Shown piece by piece: positions 32,482-44,478 of a DNA stretch of 64,000 bases. Numbering within the stretch: position 1 is the first letter of the stretch; every line of letters begins with the position of its first letter. The stretch comes from Antiaris toxicaria (taxonomy: Eukaryota; Streptophyta; Magnoliopsida; Rosales; Moraceae): contig CP141155.1 in the NCBI GenBank assembly GCA_035233585.1, positions 15,538,501 through 15,602,500 on the forward strand, given 5' to 3'. The notes below the pieces were generated by a model that worked only from the letters and a program-made list of their open reading frames with translations, ran no database searches and was not told where the DNA came from. The position numbers and the translations under genes are program-made.

Positions 32482-34974
32482 TGTAATAACCGAGAAATTT
32501 ATTGTTCTCGAAAAATTTTGTACAAAATATATAAATAAATGTATGTTTATAATCAAATATGTGACAGAATATAGAGCAGATGAAAATTTTAATTAACTAG
32601 ATTTAGTCAAAATTTGACAATGAATTAATGAACATAGTGTAAAAGCTAAACATTAATTCAAATTATGATGTTTTAAATTTATTAGAAATTATGTGAAAAA
32701 TACTTATTAAGAGATCAATAGCTCACATGTAAGCTACTTTGATCAATGGGTAAGATTAGCCAAGAAAATTGCCAATTTCTTTAAAAGAAATTAAAGAAAA
32801 TGTTGAGAGAGGAGAGAGAGCACATGAGAAGGGGCTTCATTTATCAGCCAAGTGAATTAATTCACTTCTTTAGCTACAAAGAAGTGAACGTGCAGAGAGA
32901 GAGAGAGAGAAAGAGAAAGAAAGAGAAAGACAAAGAAAGAGAGAGAACAGAAGAGGAAAATCCTTTCAACCAGTTCAGATTCTCTCTTCAAGCAAGGAAA
33001 TCGTTCAAGTTTTTAGCTCCAGATTCCACAGCAAGACGTCATCAAGTTTCATGCAAGGTAACCCCTTTTTCTCTCACGTTTTTGGGTGAAAATCTGGGTT
33101 ATTTTGAGGAAGAAAAGAGAATGTGAGTTTACATGTTGAGATTTTCGATTAAATCGAAACATGGTTCAAGTCTAGTTGTTTTTAAACACAAATTTGTGAG
33201 TTAATGGTTTAGAAAACCAAGTTTCAGTTGAGTTTCTTCAAGAAAGTTTTGATTTTTAGGTTTTGAGTCAAGAGATATGTAGAAGCAAAATGTGAAATTT
33301 TGCTTATGAAACCATGGATAGATGATGATAGAAATGCAGTTTATGCCTTGAAACGGTCTTATAGAGATCGATTTTGGGTGTAAAAAGTATAACAAAGGCC
33401 ATAAAAGCCTTAGAAAAATAGAGATGGGGATTTCGGACTCAGAATCAGAATTCTAAGATGAACACAGAAGTGTACACGGGCATGTACAAGGGCGTGTTCA
33501 GAACACGGCCCCGAACATGCCCATATACACGACCGTGTTTCGAGAGAGATTGAGACCGGAGAGGTCCATGACCAAGAACATGGCCGTGTATCGAGCCATG
33601 TAGAATGGCACACAGTCGTGGAAAGGGGCATGTAACAGACCATATTCGACAACAGGAAACACGGCCAGAAACATGGCCGTGTAGGTAACCATGTACACAT
33701 GCATGAGTTACACGGCCATGTTGTATGAATTACACGGCCATACACGTAAATCCAGAGGAGTACATGGCCACGAACGCGAAGCTAAAAAAAAAAAAAGAGT
33801 CTGGAATAGGATTTTTCATATTTTGCCATGTTTCAAGTATAAGATATTTGTTGGAAATAATCAATAATTATTTTTTTTATAGAAGTTCAAGCCAGACACC
33901 CCGAGACAACAGTCCCAGATCAACAGAGGCTCACGTTAGCAGATTTTCTGTAAGTTCAAGCATTATCCTAGCTGCAAAGTAGACAATCATGTTATGTTTT
34001 ATAATGTTATGTATGTTGTTTGACGTGTATGTCAGATGTTGACTGTCTGCATCACGATACACATGTCAGTTTCATGTTATGCATGTAGAATTCATGTTTC
34101 AAGTAGATAATTTATGTACACATGATAGACAAGTACCAAGCACACGAAAATATGTAGGTGCACAAGGCACCTTAGTGAGATTAATAAAACTCACACCCCA
34201 AGTAAAACATGTAATAGGTTCCTACTATGGGGCAATCAGTAAGCTACCTAGTTCAAAAAAGATGGTAATTAAACCAGTTATTGGCGTACCAGCCTCTCGA
34301 CTCACGGGGAGGTTTTCAAGTTCAGTTTCAGTTCAAGCTGCGGAGGTCAGCACTAAAGTATTGCTCCCAGTCATGTGCACCTTATGGTACGACCAATCAG
34401 GGGTCTAAAACTAGAACCTAATATCAGATAATATCCTAAGACTTAACATACATCCATGAACATGTTTATTCAGAGTCAAGTTTCATTCATGAGCATAACA
34501 TTACATATTATGATTTCATGTTTTTATGTTTGAACTTACTGAGCCCATAGCTCACTAGTTTGTTCACATGTTGCAGGTAAGAGACCTGTTCACCAGTAGT
34601 ACACGGTGGATGACAGACAGGGTATGTACATGCTAGGGGAACTGGGTGAGGGATGATGGTCCTACCATGAGTTTTCTGCTGTACAGTTTTGAAAACTTAA
34701 GCATGTATTTTTTTAAAGACATGATTTTAAGTCAGGATTATGTGATGGGAGAATCATGATCCATGTATATGTTATTTTACCAACATGATTTCCTTATCAT
34801 ATTCTCGAACAAGTTATTATATTAAGAAAAAAAATTTATTCTATAAAATTTACAAGTAGTTTTCAAGTTAAGTATGATGCCGGCGACCCTAGAGGCCTAT
34901 ATACTATTGCAGTTAACTACAGAGTTGACTATAATAGTACTGTAGAACCTCTACAACAAAGGCGGGCCGCCACA
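32482..34974 (+). repeat. gypsy-3 5' LTR
   Basis: LTR of 2493 bp from TGTAATAACCGAG to GGGCCGCCACA. It contains a GAGAAA tract (about 32896-32952) and the palindrome array (33464-33772). The last copy of the array is shortened by roughly 25 bp compared with gypsy-2. Confidence 0.95.
33464..33772. repeat. CACGGCCGTG palindrome array in the gypsy-3 5' LTR
   Basis: Degenerate ACACGGCCGTGT palindromes every 20-40 bp, in the same order as in the other LTRs (GGGCGTGTTCAGAACACGGC, then ACACGACCGTGTTTCGAG, and so on). Confidence 0.85.
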
Positions 34975-35107
34975 GTTGGTATCAGAGCAGGGTTTATGAT
35001 GGGTCTAGTTTAGAATACCAACCGTTGCCACAGTTGGTATCAGAGCCCAAGTTTAAAATGGATCCAGTTTAGAGTACCAATTGTTGTCACAGTTGGTATG
35101 ATCAGAG
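34975..35107 (+). promoter_or_regulatory. gypsy-3 primer-binding site in a tandem module (two intact, one degenerate)
   Basis: TGGTATCAGAGC follows the LTR at 34977-34988 and recurs at 35035-35046; a third copy near 35094 has a 2-nt insertion. Units are 58-59 bp. Each unit ends in TTGCCACA or TTGTCACA directly before GTTGGTAT, copying the LTR-end/PBS junction CCGCCACA-GTTGGTAT. ATACCAAC (35015-35022) and GTTGGTAT (35033-35040) form an 8-bp stem with a 10-nt loop. Confidence 0.88.
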
Positions 35108-35338
35108 AAGTTGTTAGACCATATCCCGCTTGACTCCATGCATGTCCTATTCACCGATCCAAGTAAGTTAAGTTTATGTTAAGATAAGTAGCTAGTTATA
35201 CATGAAAGTAAAGGTCTGTAGAGACCTATACTTTGTAGTAAGTATATGTTGATATATTAATACAAGAAATGATGTGAGTCCTCTTGAAGAGGATCTAATA
35301 CAAATTCATCGTGTGATTTTAAGATATAAAGTAGCACG

Positions 35339-36280
35339 ATGGAAAATCAGGGCCAAGGCCAAAGACGGAGAAGAGGACGCCCAACTCTGTCTCAGAGAAT
35401 AGAAGAGTTGCAGGCTCTTCTAGAAAATCAGATGAAAGAAAATGCAGAATTAAGACAGAGGATAGAACAGATAGAACAGGGGCAGGGATTAGTGGGGACT
35501 CCTACACAACAAGCAGCTGAGACAGAGCAAGTAGTGCCACCAGCTGCACCAGTAGTGGTTCAGGAACCACCAGTCAGGGTGAACCAAGAGCCACTATACG
35601 AGAGATTCTGGAAAATGAGGCCTCAGGAATTTGAGGGTTTAACCAATTCCCTGGAAGCAGAAGATTGGCTTTCGTCTATCCAGATGATAATGGATTTTAT
35701 GAGACTAACCGAGGAAGAGAAAGTCTTGTGTGCATCCTTTGTTCTTAGGAAGGATGCAAGATTCTGGTAGGACACAGTCCGTATGAGGAGGGACGTGATC
35801 ACGATGTCATGGGCGGAGTTCTTAGAGGAGTTTAATCAGAAATACTATGATCCATCATTACTCCGATCACAACAGAAAGAGTTTTTAGAGTTATAGTAGG
35901 GTGACATGTCTGTTAGTGAGGTTTACAAGAGATTTGATCAGCTCTCCTGCCTGTGCCCTTATGTAGTGCCAACAGAAAGGGAGAAGATACATAAGACGAT
36001 AGGCATGTTCAAGCCTGAGATTTTAGCCTTAATTGACATTGGCCCAATCCCGCTAATCTCAGTAGCTGACTGTGTTAGTCGTGCTTTGAGGGCTGAGTAC
36101 CATCTTGAACAACAGAAAGAAGAGAGGGAAAAGGTCTGGGAAGCTAGGAAGAAAGAAAAGATCTTGGCTAAGGCCTCTCAACCTGGACAACACAATAAAG
36201 GCAATCAGAGTTCAAGACCAGATTAGTCCAGTAATCCAGGCCCTCAGTCCTAACAGAAGAGAAAGGACAATTTCCAGGGA
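35339..36280 (+). pseudogene. gypsy-3 gag, N-terminal part (before copia-1)
   Basis: Begins MENQGQGQRRRRGRP at 35339. It has a coiled-coil-like segment (LQALLENQMKENAELRQRIEQ) and the capsid core EAEDWLSSIQMIMDFMRL. TGG to TAG after ARFW (35768-35770) and paired CAG-to-TAG changes near 35894-35899 break the frame. Coding resumes from 35906 with the Gag C-terminal region until the copia-1 insertion at 36286. Confidence 0.9.
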
Positions 36281-36285
36281 ACCCA

Positions 36286-38660
36286 TGTAAGAAATAAATC
36301 AGAAAAAACATATCAGAGTGGCGCAGCAGAACAATAAAATTTTTTTAAGATCGTTAAATATCTCATGATGTCATATATAATAAACTAACAACAATTTAAA
36401 CTCATACCTCAAGGATGCCAATCTGTAGGAGGAGAATGACTAGAGGGTTTCAACCAACTAGTCTTCTCTACCATTCTCCAATTCTCAAATGGCTGAGTGT
36501 GTGGGCACTCTGAACCTCGATCGGTATGCTAGCACTGCGAGTCTTCTTCGGACCACCTAGATCTCTAAAGAACTTATTGTCACGATGGGTTGTGCAACAA
36601 TAAGCCTGCTCATCTGAGAGTCTATGATTTGAGAGAACTGGAGTAGCAGGACCTCTATTTATAGACTTGCATGAGGTGATCCTCTGAATTCGAATTGGAT
36701 TAGGAGAAGATTTTCTCCCTTATCCACAACACAAAATCTGAAATTTTCAAGCCAAAATCCCAACTAAAAAATTCAGCCATTCTCTAGATTTTGTGTTCAA
36801 AATTCAAACAGGGTTTAACTTGAATTTTATCTCATCATTATCTAACCAAAAAATCCGAAAATCTATCTTGAGATTTCCTCCAAAATTTCGGCCACAAATA
36901 ATATGAAGAGAATCAAAATTCAACTAGGATTTTCAAGCTTGAATTTTATCTCATCCTTACACAAAATAATCGAAAATCTCCTAGGATTTATCCTAAAAAA
37001 TTCAGCCACTTTTAGGGAGGAGAGAATCGAAATTCAACTGTGATTGAAACTTTAATTTTTCCTTGCATTCTTATCCACAAAAACCGAAATTATCTTGGAG
37101 GATTTTCCTTAACAAAATTTGGCCACTTTTGTTAGGATTGGGATTCAAAATTCAAGTAGGATTCAAATAAGATTTTCCTCTTTATAATCCAACTCAAATT
37201 CAAATTCTAGCCTTATGGAATTATCCACAAAGAATTCGAATTCCACTTGGACTGTGATTCAAAATTTGAATTTGAATTTTCAAAATTCAAATTTTAAATT
37301 CAAATTTCAAATTTCAAGTTTCAAACTTCAAATTTCAAATTCAAAATTCAAATTTCAAAATCCACAAATAGTTGTATTTCAAATTTTTGTTCTTATGATA
37401 ATTTTCTACAACTCCAATCCAATCTCAAATAAAATCATGGCAACTTTATTTGGAGTTTGAATAATTGTGTACTCTATTATCCAAAACAAAATCTGAATTC
37501 AACCGGAGAGAATCTTGTCCACCATCCTAATCCTATGTCAACACCATCCATGCATAATCAACTCGCCAATAGCATACTCAAATCAATTTTCCAGTTGTTA
37601 AGGAATTATGTGGAGCTAGTAGAGAGACTAATTGGACATATATAATCGGGCTCCCACGAATCCATATGATCATCATTGTTTACTGAACAACTTAATCATA
37701 TGATCACTAATTTCAGAGTGACACCACTATAAACTTGAAATTGAACTCTCAATTATATATCGTATTACGTAAGTCTGTGACAAGCTATTGTCCAATGACC
37801 TTGTCATGTATGCAAAACCCTTATATGATATCCACGATCAGCCTTAGGTCAAAGTCCGTTCAATCCTACTGATCAGGCTATCTTAAAGTTCCATTATACT
37901 ACCGAATAAGAAAATGATTATTCACCATATGTGAATAAAAAGTCATTTGCCCAGCAGACGACCTAAGGTCTTGTCCATTTTCACATCCAGTATAATGCCT
38001 TTAAGAGGATACCCTTAACTCCTTATTAGAGCTATGATTCTGATATCTGTAAATAAACCCTTCATCGTATACAAGTCATGCACCCAACGAATCGGTCTAT
38101 AAGCTTACTACCTCTGAGACGCTTTAGTCATTGGAACATCAAAGTACACAAGTCATATACATGAAGTTGTTCATTCACTCAGGATTAAGGTTACTGCACA
38201 ATGAATGTCAAAAGCAGATTGATCCACTCATAGCGGACTACGTAAATCAATCACGCTTTAGTCCCGGTCTAATATGTCACTACCAAGCAACATATCTATG
38301 TCTCTACTTGGGAGTCTATGTTCCAGACAGTCAAGATAAACTGTCCCCACCATGGCTTTAGACAACATAATAGTCTTAACATGAGTTAGATGCTCGGTCT
38401 AATCCCATAGACTACAGACCTTAGTTTAGACCGCTTACTTTAGAACATTATCTTCTCGCATACAAAAAGTCCATTGCATGCAACGTTCTAATAGTTTTAA
38501 CACAAGCAGTCAGGGAGCCATATTTGCTTACATTTACTTTAACATGTAAATAGAATGAACACAAACAACAATGTAATGAATAACCTCTATATATAATTTT
38601 ATTATCCAGTTCAAAATAAATACATCAAAATGTATCTAATGCTTAGGGCATTTCCTAACA
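36286..38660 (-). repeat. copia-1 3' LTR
   Basis: LTR of 2375 bp from TGTAAGAAATAAATC to CATTTCCTAACA. Contains a TTCAAA-type tract (about 37257-37375) that gives artificial FKFQ-type open frames. Confidence 0.93.
37257..37375. repeat. TTCAAA/TTTCAAATTC simple-sequence tract (copia-1 3' LTR)
   Basis: Alternating TTCAAATTTCAAATTC and AATTTGAATTT blocks with no fixed unit. The same tract lies at the corresponding position of the other copia LTRs. Confidence 0.85.
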
Positions 38661-38675
38661 ATCTCCCACTTGCCC
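38661..38675 (-). promoter_or_regulatory. copia-1 polypurine tract
   Basis: GGGCAAGTGGGAGAT on the minus strand, directly before the 3' LTR. It overlaps the end of the polyprotein stop codon and is identical in copia-2 (54776-54790). Confidence 0.7.
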
Positions 38676-41600
38676 TAAGGCAGTAGATGTGCCATGTTAC
38701 GCCTCCCCATCACCTCTACATGCCTCTCGAAGCTTCTGGCCACCAAAGTCTTAGTAAAGGGATTGACAATGTTTTCCTCGGACGCGATTTTACATACATC
38801 TACTTATCCTGTCTCTACATGCCCTCTAATAATGTGATATCTCCGATCTATGTGCTTGGTCCTCTTGTGGTGCTGAGATTCCCTTGTGTTGGCAATAGCC
38901 CCAGTGTTATCATAGTAAAGTGTGATAGGCTTGTCAACACCCGGAATGACCTCAAGGTCTCTAAAGAACTTGTGGAGCCAAACCACTTCTTTAGATGCCT
39001 CAGCCGCAGCCATATATTCAGCCTCCATAGTAGAGTCAGCTGTGTAATCCTACTTCACACTCCTCTACACAATGGCACCTCCTCCGAGCAAGAATACTGA
39101 TCTTGATGTCAATTTCCTTGAATCCTTACAAGTCTGGAAGTCTAAGTCTGTGTATCCTACGGGTGTTAGGTCCCCTCCAGAATACACCAGCATATAATCC
39201 CTCGTTCTCGTAAGATACTTGAGTATATGCTTTACTGCTTGCCAGTACTTGGTTCCAGGATTCACTTGATATCGATTCACCATACCTACTGCAAAACATA
39301 TGTCCGAGTGAGTGTAAAGCATAGCGTACATAAGGCTACCCACAGTGGATGCATAAGGGACCTTACTCATACGCTCTCTTTCTTCTGATGTCTTAGGATA
39401 ATCATCCAATGAAAGAGTTAGACCGGCAATGGAAGGTTGTGAACCTTTCTTTGCCTCTTGCATTGCGTATTTGTCAATTATTTTATCTATGTATGAAGCT
39501 TGGGATAATGCTATCATTTTGTTCTTACGATCTCTGAAAAGACGAATGCCTAGAACATAATTAGCTTCTCCCAAGTCCTTCATGTCAAACTGTTGGTGTA
39601 GTCAAAGCTTGACTGATGATAAGTTCCCTACATCATTCCTAATGAGTAGTATATCATTGACATAGAGTACACTTTTCTATGCTTAATACATTTATAAACA
39701 CAGGGTTCATCAACGTTTTGCTCAAAACTAAATGTCTTGATCGCTTGATCAAATCTCTGGTTCCATGAGCGGGATACTTGCTTTAATTCATAAATGAATC
39801 GAAGCAACTTGTAGACTTTTCTTTTTTGGCCTTTTGCCATGAACCCTTCGGGCTGTATCATGTAGATACATTCCTCAAGATGGCCATTCAAGAATGCCAT
39901 CTTGACATCCATTTGCCAGATCTTGTAATCGAGAGCTGCAGCAACGGACAAAAGAATACGAATAGACTTCAGCATAGTAACAGGCAAAAAGGTTTCATCG
40001 TAATCGATTCTAGCCTTTTGCATGTACCCCTTTGCAACCAGTCTAGCTTTGAAAGTTTCCACTCTCCCTTCCGTATCCTTCTTTCTTTTGTAGACCCATT
40101 TGCATCTAATGGGTTTTATCCCATCCGGTAAATCTACAAGTTCCCAAACATAGTTGGATTTCATAGAATCCATCTCATTGTTCATAGCATGTTTCCAAGA
40201 TTTAGAATCAACATAATTTATAGCTTCATCATAAGTGATCGGATCATCCTCATACTCATGATCCTCGGCCTGGTATACCTCAGCATTATACATGAAGAAA
40301 TTAGGTTTCTTCGAAACCCTCCCACTACGACGAGGCACGCTAAATTGTTGATCGTCTGCAGGTCTTTCACCAGAACTCAGACTTGCATCCAAGACTGAAA
40401 CCTGTAGAGCTGTTCTTTTACTCGATAACTCCTCTAACACCAATTTGCTTCAAGGCTTAAAGTCATTCATGTGACTTTCCTCCAAGAATATCGCATGGGT
40501 TGAAACAATGACTTTTTTTTCTTACGGGTTATAGAACAGACCTCCCTTAGTTCTCTTAGGATACTCTATAAACATGCACAATTCTGATCTTGGTTCCAAC
40601 TTCTTCGCATCCCCTTCCAGTACATGTGCCGAGCAGCCCCGTATTCTTATATGTCCAAGGGAGGGCTTCCTGTCACACCATAATTCTTACGGAGTCCTAA
40701 GAATTGATTTGCTTAGAATCTGGTTTAGAATATAGCACGCCGTTTGCAAAGCATATCCCCAAAATGATAACGGCAGCGTTGAATAACTCATCATAGACCG
40801 TACCATATCCAACAAGGTCCTGTTTCTCTTTTCGGCTACACCATTTTGTTGTGGAGTACCAGGTGCAGTCAATTGGGATAATATCCCATTCTCTATAAGA
40901 TGTCCTAGAAATTCGTCGGAGAGGTATTCACCACTTCGATCAGATCGAAGTGTCTTTATGGATTTATCCAATTGCTTTTTCACTTCCGCACGATACTTTT
41001 TGAACTTGTCAAAGGTTTCACTCTTGTGGTACATCAGATACACATATCCATACCTCGAGTAATCATCTATAAAGGAGACATAATACTCAAACCCTCCTCG
41101 TACTGTGACGTTCATAGGGCCATATACATCAGTGTGCACAATTTCTAAGAGTTCCTGAGCCCTAGTACCCTTATCTCCAAAAGACCTCTTAGTCATCTTA
41201 TCCTCAAGAAAAGACTCACATTGAGGAAGACATACCTCCTCCAGAGATTCTAGAGGATCATCTTTCACCAACCTTTGAATCCTATCCTGATTAATATGAT
41301 CAAGTCTTAAATGCCAAAGATACGCCTTGTTAGAGTGAGAAACTTTCAACCTTTTAGAGTTATCTATTAATTCGGTGTCAAGCAGTGAGTACATCTTTGG
41401 TTTGATCAAATATAGGTTTCCATCCATCCATCCAGAATAGATAAAAGACTTATTTTTATAAATATCAACTCTTTTACTAAAAGAAACCGAATAAGAATCC
41501 TTTATTAAATAAGTTACCGATATAAGGTTCTTCCTAAAATTAAGAACATAAAAACAGTCTTTTAATAAAATAAACCTAAATTCATCAAAGTAAAGGTAAA

Positions 41601-42641
41601 TATCTCCCACTACCTCAGCCACCACCAAGCTACCGTCTCTAGTCCGCAACGAGAGGCTCCTATTATGTAGACTTCTCATTTCCACGAACCCCTGCATAGA
41701 AATACAAACATGATTAGTGGCGCCCGAATCAATGACCCAAGTGTCTTTTTATTCTTCCACCAAACACACTTCTAAATAATGAAGTTCCTTACCTTCCTTG
41801 CCCTTGGCGGCTAGAAATTCCCAGCAAGCCTTCTTGAAGTGACCTACCTTCCCACAGTGGAAGTACTTGGAATTTTTAGGGTCCCTGGGCTTCTTGTTCT
41901 TCTTCTTCTTCTTCTTCCCGTCCGAGACAGGAGGATTAGAAGAACTGGAGGCCGCTTGCTTCTGATTTGGCCTCTTCCTCTTCCGTGAGGGTTTGGAAGA
42001 TTCCGTCAAATTGGCCTCTCTTTTTGGTTGGACCGCATCCCCATCCCTGATCATCTGCTCATAAGCTTAGAGTTGCTTTATGAGCTCGATTAGTCCTAAC
42101 TCCCTTGTTGCCAGATTATATACGGCCTTAAACCTATAAAATCTTTTGACAGAGTTTTGAACACCATCTCGATCTGGGTGTTGTAGTCCAGTTCAGCACT
42201 GTTCTCGGTAGCCTCAACAAAGAATCCCATTAGAGTGATCATATGGTCCTTCATCAGAGTACCTGCCTTCTGCTTGGAGTTCATAATGCTCGTAATAGTA
42301 GGTTATCAAGCCAATTTTTCTTGGCCTCCGAACATGTCCTTCAGATTTTCCATGATCTCTTTAGCAACTTGATAAGTCTCATGCTGCTTTTGTAAAGCAC
42401 TCATCATGCTAGCCAGAATGTAGCATCGAGCTATCTCATTGGATTATCTCCAATGAGAATAGGCAACTGGGACCTCCTCAAGCAATGTGTCAGGTTTGGG
42501 CCCAGGTGGGCACGGTTCATCCAGTACGAACTTGTGTCTCTCGCAGCTGAGAACTATAAGTAGATTTCTTTTCCAGTCTTTATAATTATCACCATCCAGC
42601 TTATTTTCAGTAAGTATTGAAATGAGGGGTGTCGGTGATAT
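38675..42641 (-). pseudogene. copia-1 Gag-PR-INT-RT-RH polyprotein (decayed)
   Basis: Ty1/copia order is clear. Gag at about 42641-41760 ends in a zinc knuckle that reads FHCGKVGHFKKAC with its first Cys changed to Tyr. Integrase at 41697-40687 has HTDVYGPM, LRSDRSGEYLSDEF and PQQNGVAEKRNRTL. RT at 40443-39628 has QMDVKMAFLNGHLEE. RNase H at 39583-38804 has GYTDLDFQTCKDSRK. Defects: the start codon expected at 42639-42641 is ATA, not ATG; several stops occur; a 10-nt deletion lies just before the RT active site, and YVDD there reads YVND (near 39650). Clearly inactive. Confidence 0.9.
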
Positions 42642-44464
42642 TTTGAACTGAAATAAAATTACACTAGACATCATTACAAAGCCCAAGCAAATATACAGAT
42701 AATTTAGCAAATAAAACATACAAGTATGTTCCTACATGAAACTTGAAAAACATGTAGCATTGCAACGGTAATTCTCAGCACCTATTACCCCAAGCCACCA
42801 AGGGGTGGTCATGAGACAAATAGCCAGAACATGGATCCCATCCAATTAATATATGTTGCCTTAAATCCTCCAAGGTTAAGACATATATTAATAACCGCTT
42901 ATTTTGGCCACCAGTTTAGTTAACAGAGCTTCTAGGGAAGGTTAATAACTAAACGAGTCTTGAGTGTATAACTATTGTTTACGTAACCCGATCCACGTTC
43001 TACCAAGCCACCTAGGGGTGGTCATGAATAGGATCGTACCTGAACACGTTTTCCACATAGGAGATCTAACCTAGTATACCGGCGGCGGTAAACACCTACC
43101 GAGGGGTATGGTCAGGGCATAACTGACACGAGGCGTTACCATGCTTTCACATATGGATGAACAATGGAGGCCGTGGGTTTTGTTTAAAACCCTCTCCTAC
43201 TCAATAATTTGAAAAACATGCAAGTTTTGACAAATATGTATGATCAATATAGTATGAGGGGCACTTACCTATCCTATATGATATGTTATCAAATATGCAT
43301 ATAAAACATCCATCAATATATATTTATACATCCATGACATATCACAGAAAAAATAATTAATAGAATAACCAAGTCATGGTTCCATCCTAGAACAAAGAAA
43401 ATAAAGATTACAAAATTCCATCCAAAGCATTCTTTGGGTCTTGAATTTTGTTCCGTCTTCTTGTATCCATCTTTATGTAGCCTCTCCATTTATTTCTCAT
43501 CCCAAGAATCATTTAAAATTTAAATTCCAAAAATTTAAATTTCAAATTCAAATTCCAAATTCGAATTTCAAATTCAAAATTTTAGACAATTTTAAATATC
43601 ATGTGCAATAATATGTAATTTCAAAAATTTCAAATTTTCAATTACATATTTTTAAACATGATTTAAAATTAAATCTCAAATTTAAAAATCAAAATTTTTC
43701 GATTTTTGAACCGTCGCTCCCACGGCCACAACCGAGTGCAGTCCAGCCGGTTGCATGCAGTGCTTGCAGCCATGGGCTGCACGCCTAAGGGCTAGCCGGC
43801 CCTTGGATGGGCCACGACCACCCCTGGCTGTAGGCAAAGCTTGCGGCCATGGGGTGCAGCCATGAGCAGGGGTTGCCGCAGCCCTTGCTTGCCCGAGGCT
43901 AGGCTGTAGGCCCATCACAGCTGCTGGTCCATCCCGAGGGGGCGGTCCTCGATTTTTGTGCCATATTCCAATTTACCCATTAGGATCTCCAGAAATTAAT
44001 TTGAATCCTAATTAAATTGAAATTTTCCACACAATTAAAATTTTAACCTTTAAATTAAATTTAACTTTTGAGAAAAAAATAAATTACGGTCTTCAAACTT
44101 CAATCTCCTCTAAGAATAATTATATAAAATTTCCTAAACCATTTCCGGTGTACAAAAATTCTAATCATAATAATTCTAGGGGACAAAAATTAAAATCTAT
44201 GGGAAATTACAGTATTAATAAACTGCTCCCATGGTTACATAAAAATTCCTAGATACAATTTTCTAAATTCTAAGGAACCATAACCGGTAAAAATAAGCAT
44301 GTTTATAATAATTTAAAAAATTAAAATAATCACATACTACATACATAATCCATGATAACAATATAAAAGAATCCTAGAATGCCATTCTCTAAATATCAAA
44401 TCCATACATAAATAAAAAGACTAACTAATTGTCTAATTTATGTACATGGCATAGTCATGAGATG
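42642..44464 (-). other. copia-1 leader (5' UTR) with stem-loops and GC-rich island
   Basis: The 1.8 kb between PBS and Gag has no conserved gene. It holds three short stem-loops (42795-42808, 43008-43021, about 43098-43110), a TTCAAA-type tract (about 43512-43582) and a GC-rich island (about 43710-43955) with repeated GGCTGCA and CAGCC words. Copia-2 has the same layout. Confidence 0.75.
43710..43955. repeat. GC-rich island with GGCTGCA words in the copia-1 leader
   Basis: An abrupt GC-rich block in AT-rich sequence, containing GCAGCCATGGGCTGCACGCC and similar overlapping inverted words. The open frame across it (43682-43918, minus) is not conserved in sequence with copia-2. Confidence 0.7.
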
Positions 44465-44476
44465 GCTCTGATACCA
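44465..44476 (-). promoter_or_regulatory. copia-1 primer-binding site
   Basis: Complement of TGGTATCAGAGC, matching initiator tRNA-Met, two bases from the LTR end. Single copy, unlike the gypsy elements. Confidence 0.9.
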
Positions 44477-44478
44477 TT

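Noticed and set aside
37215..37460. Open frames with FKFQISNSN-type repeats (also 45440-45658, 54116-54505, 61693-61944)
   Set aside because: They translate the TTCAAA-type simple tract of the copia LTRs in several frames. There is no conserved protein; the repeat is DNA-level.
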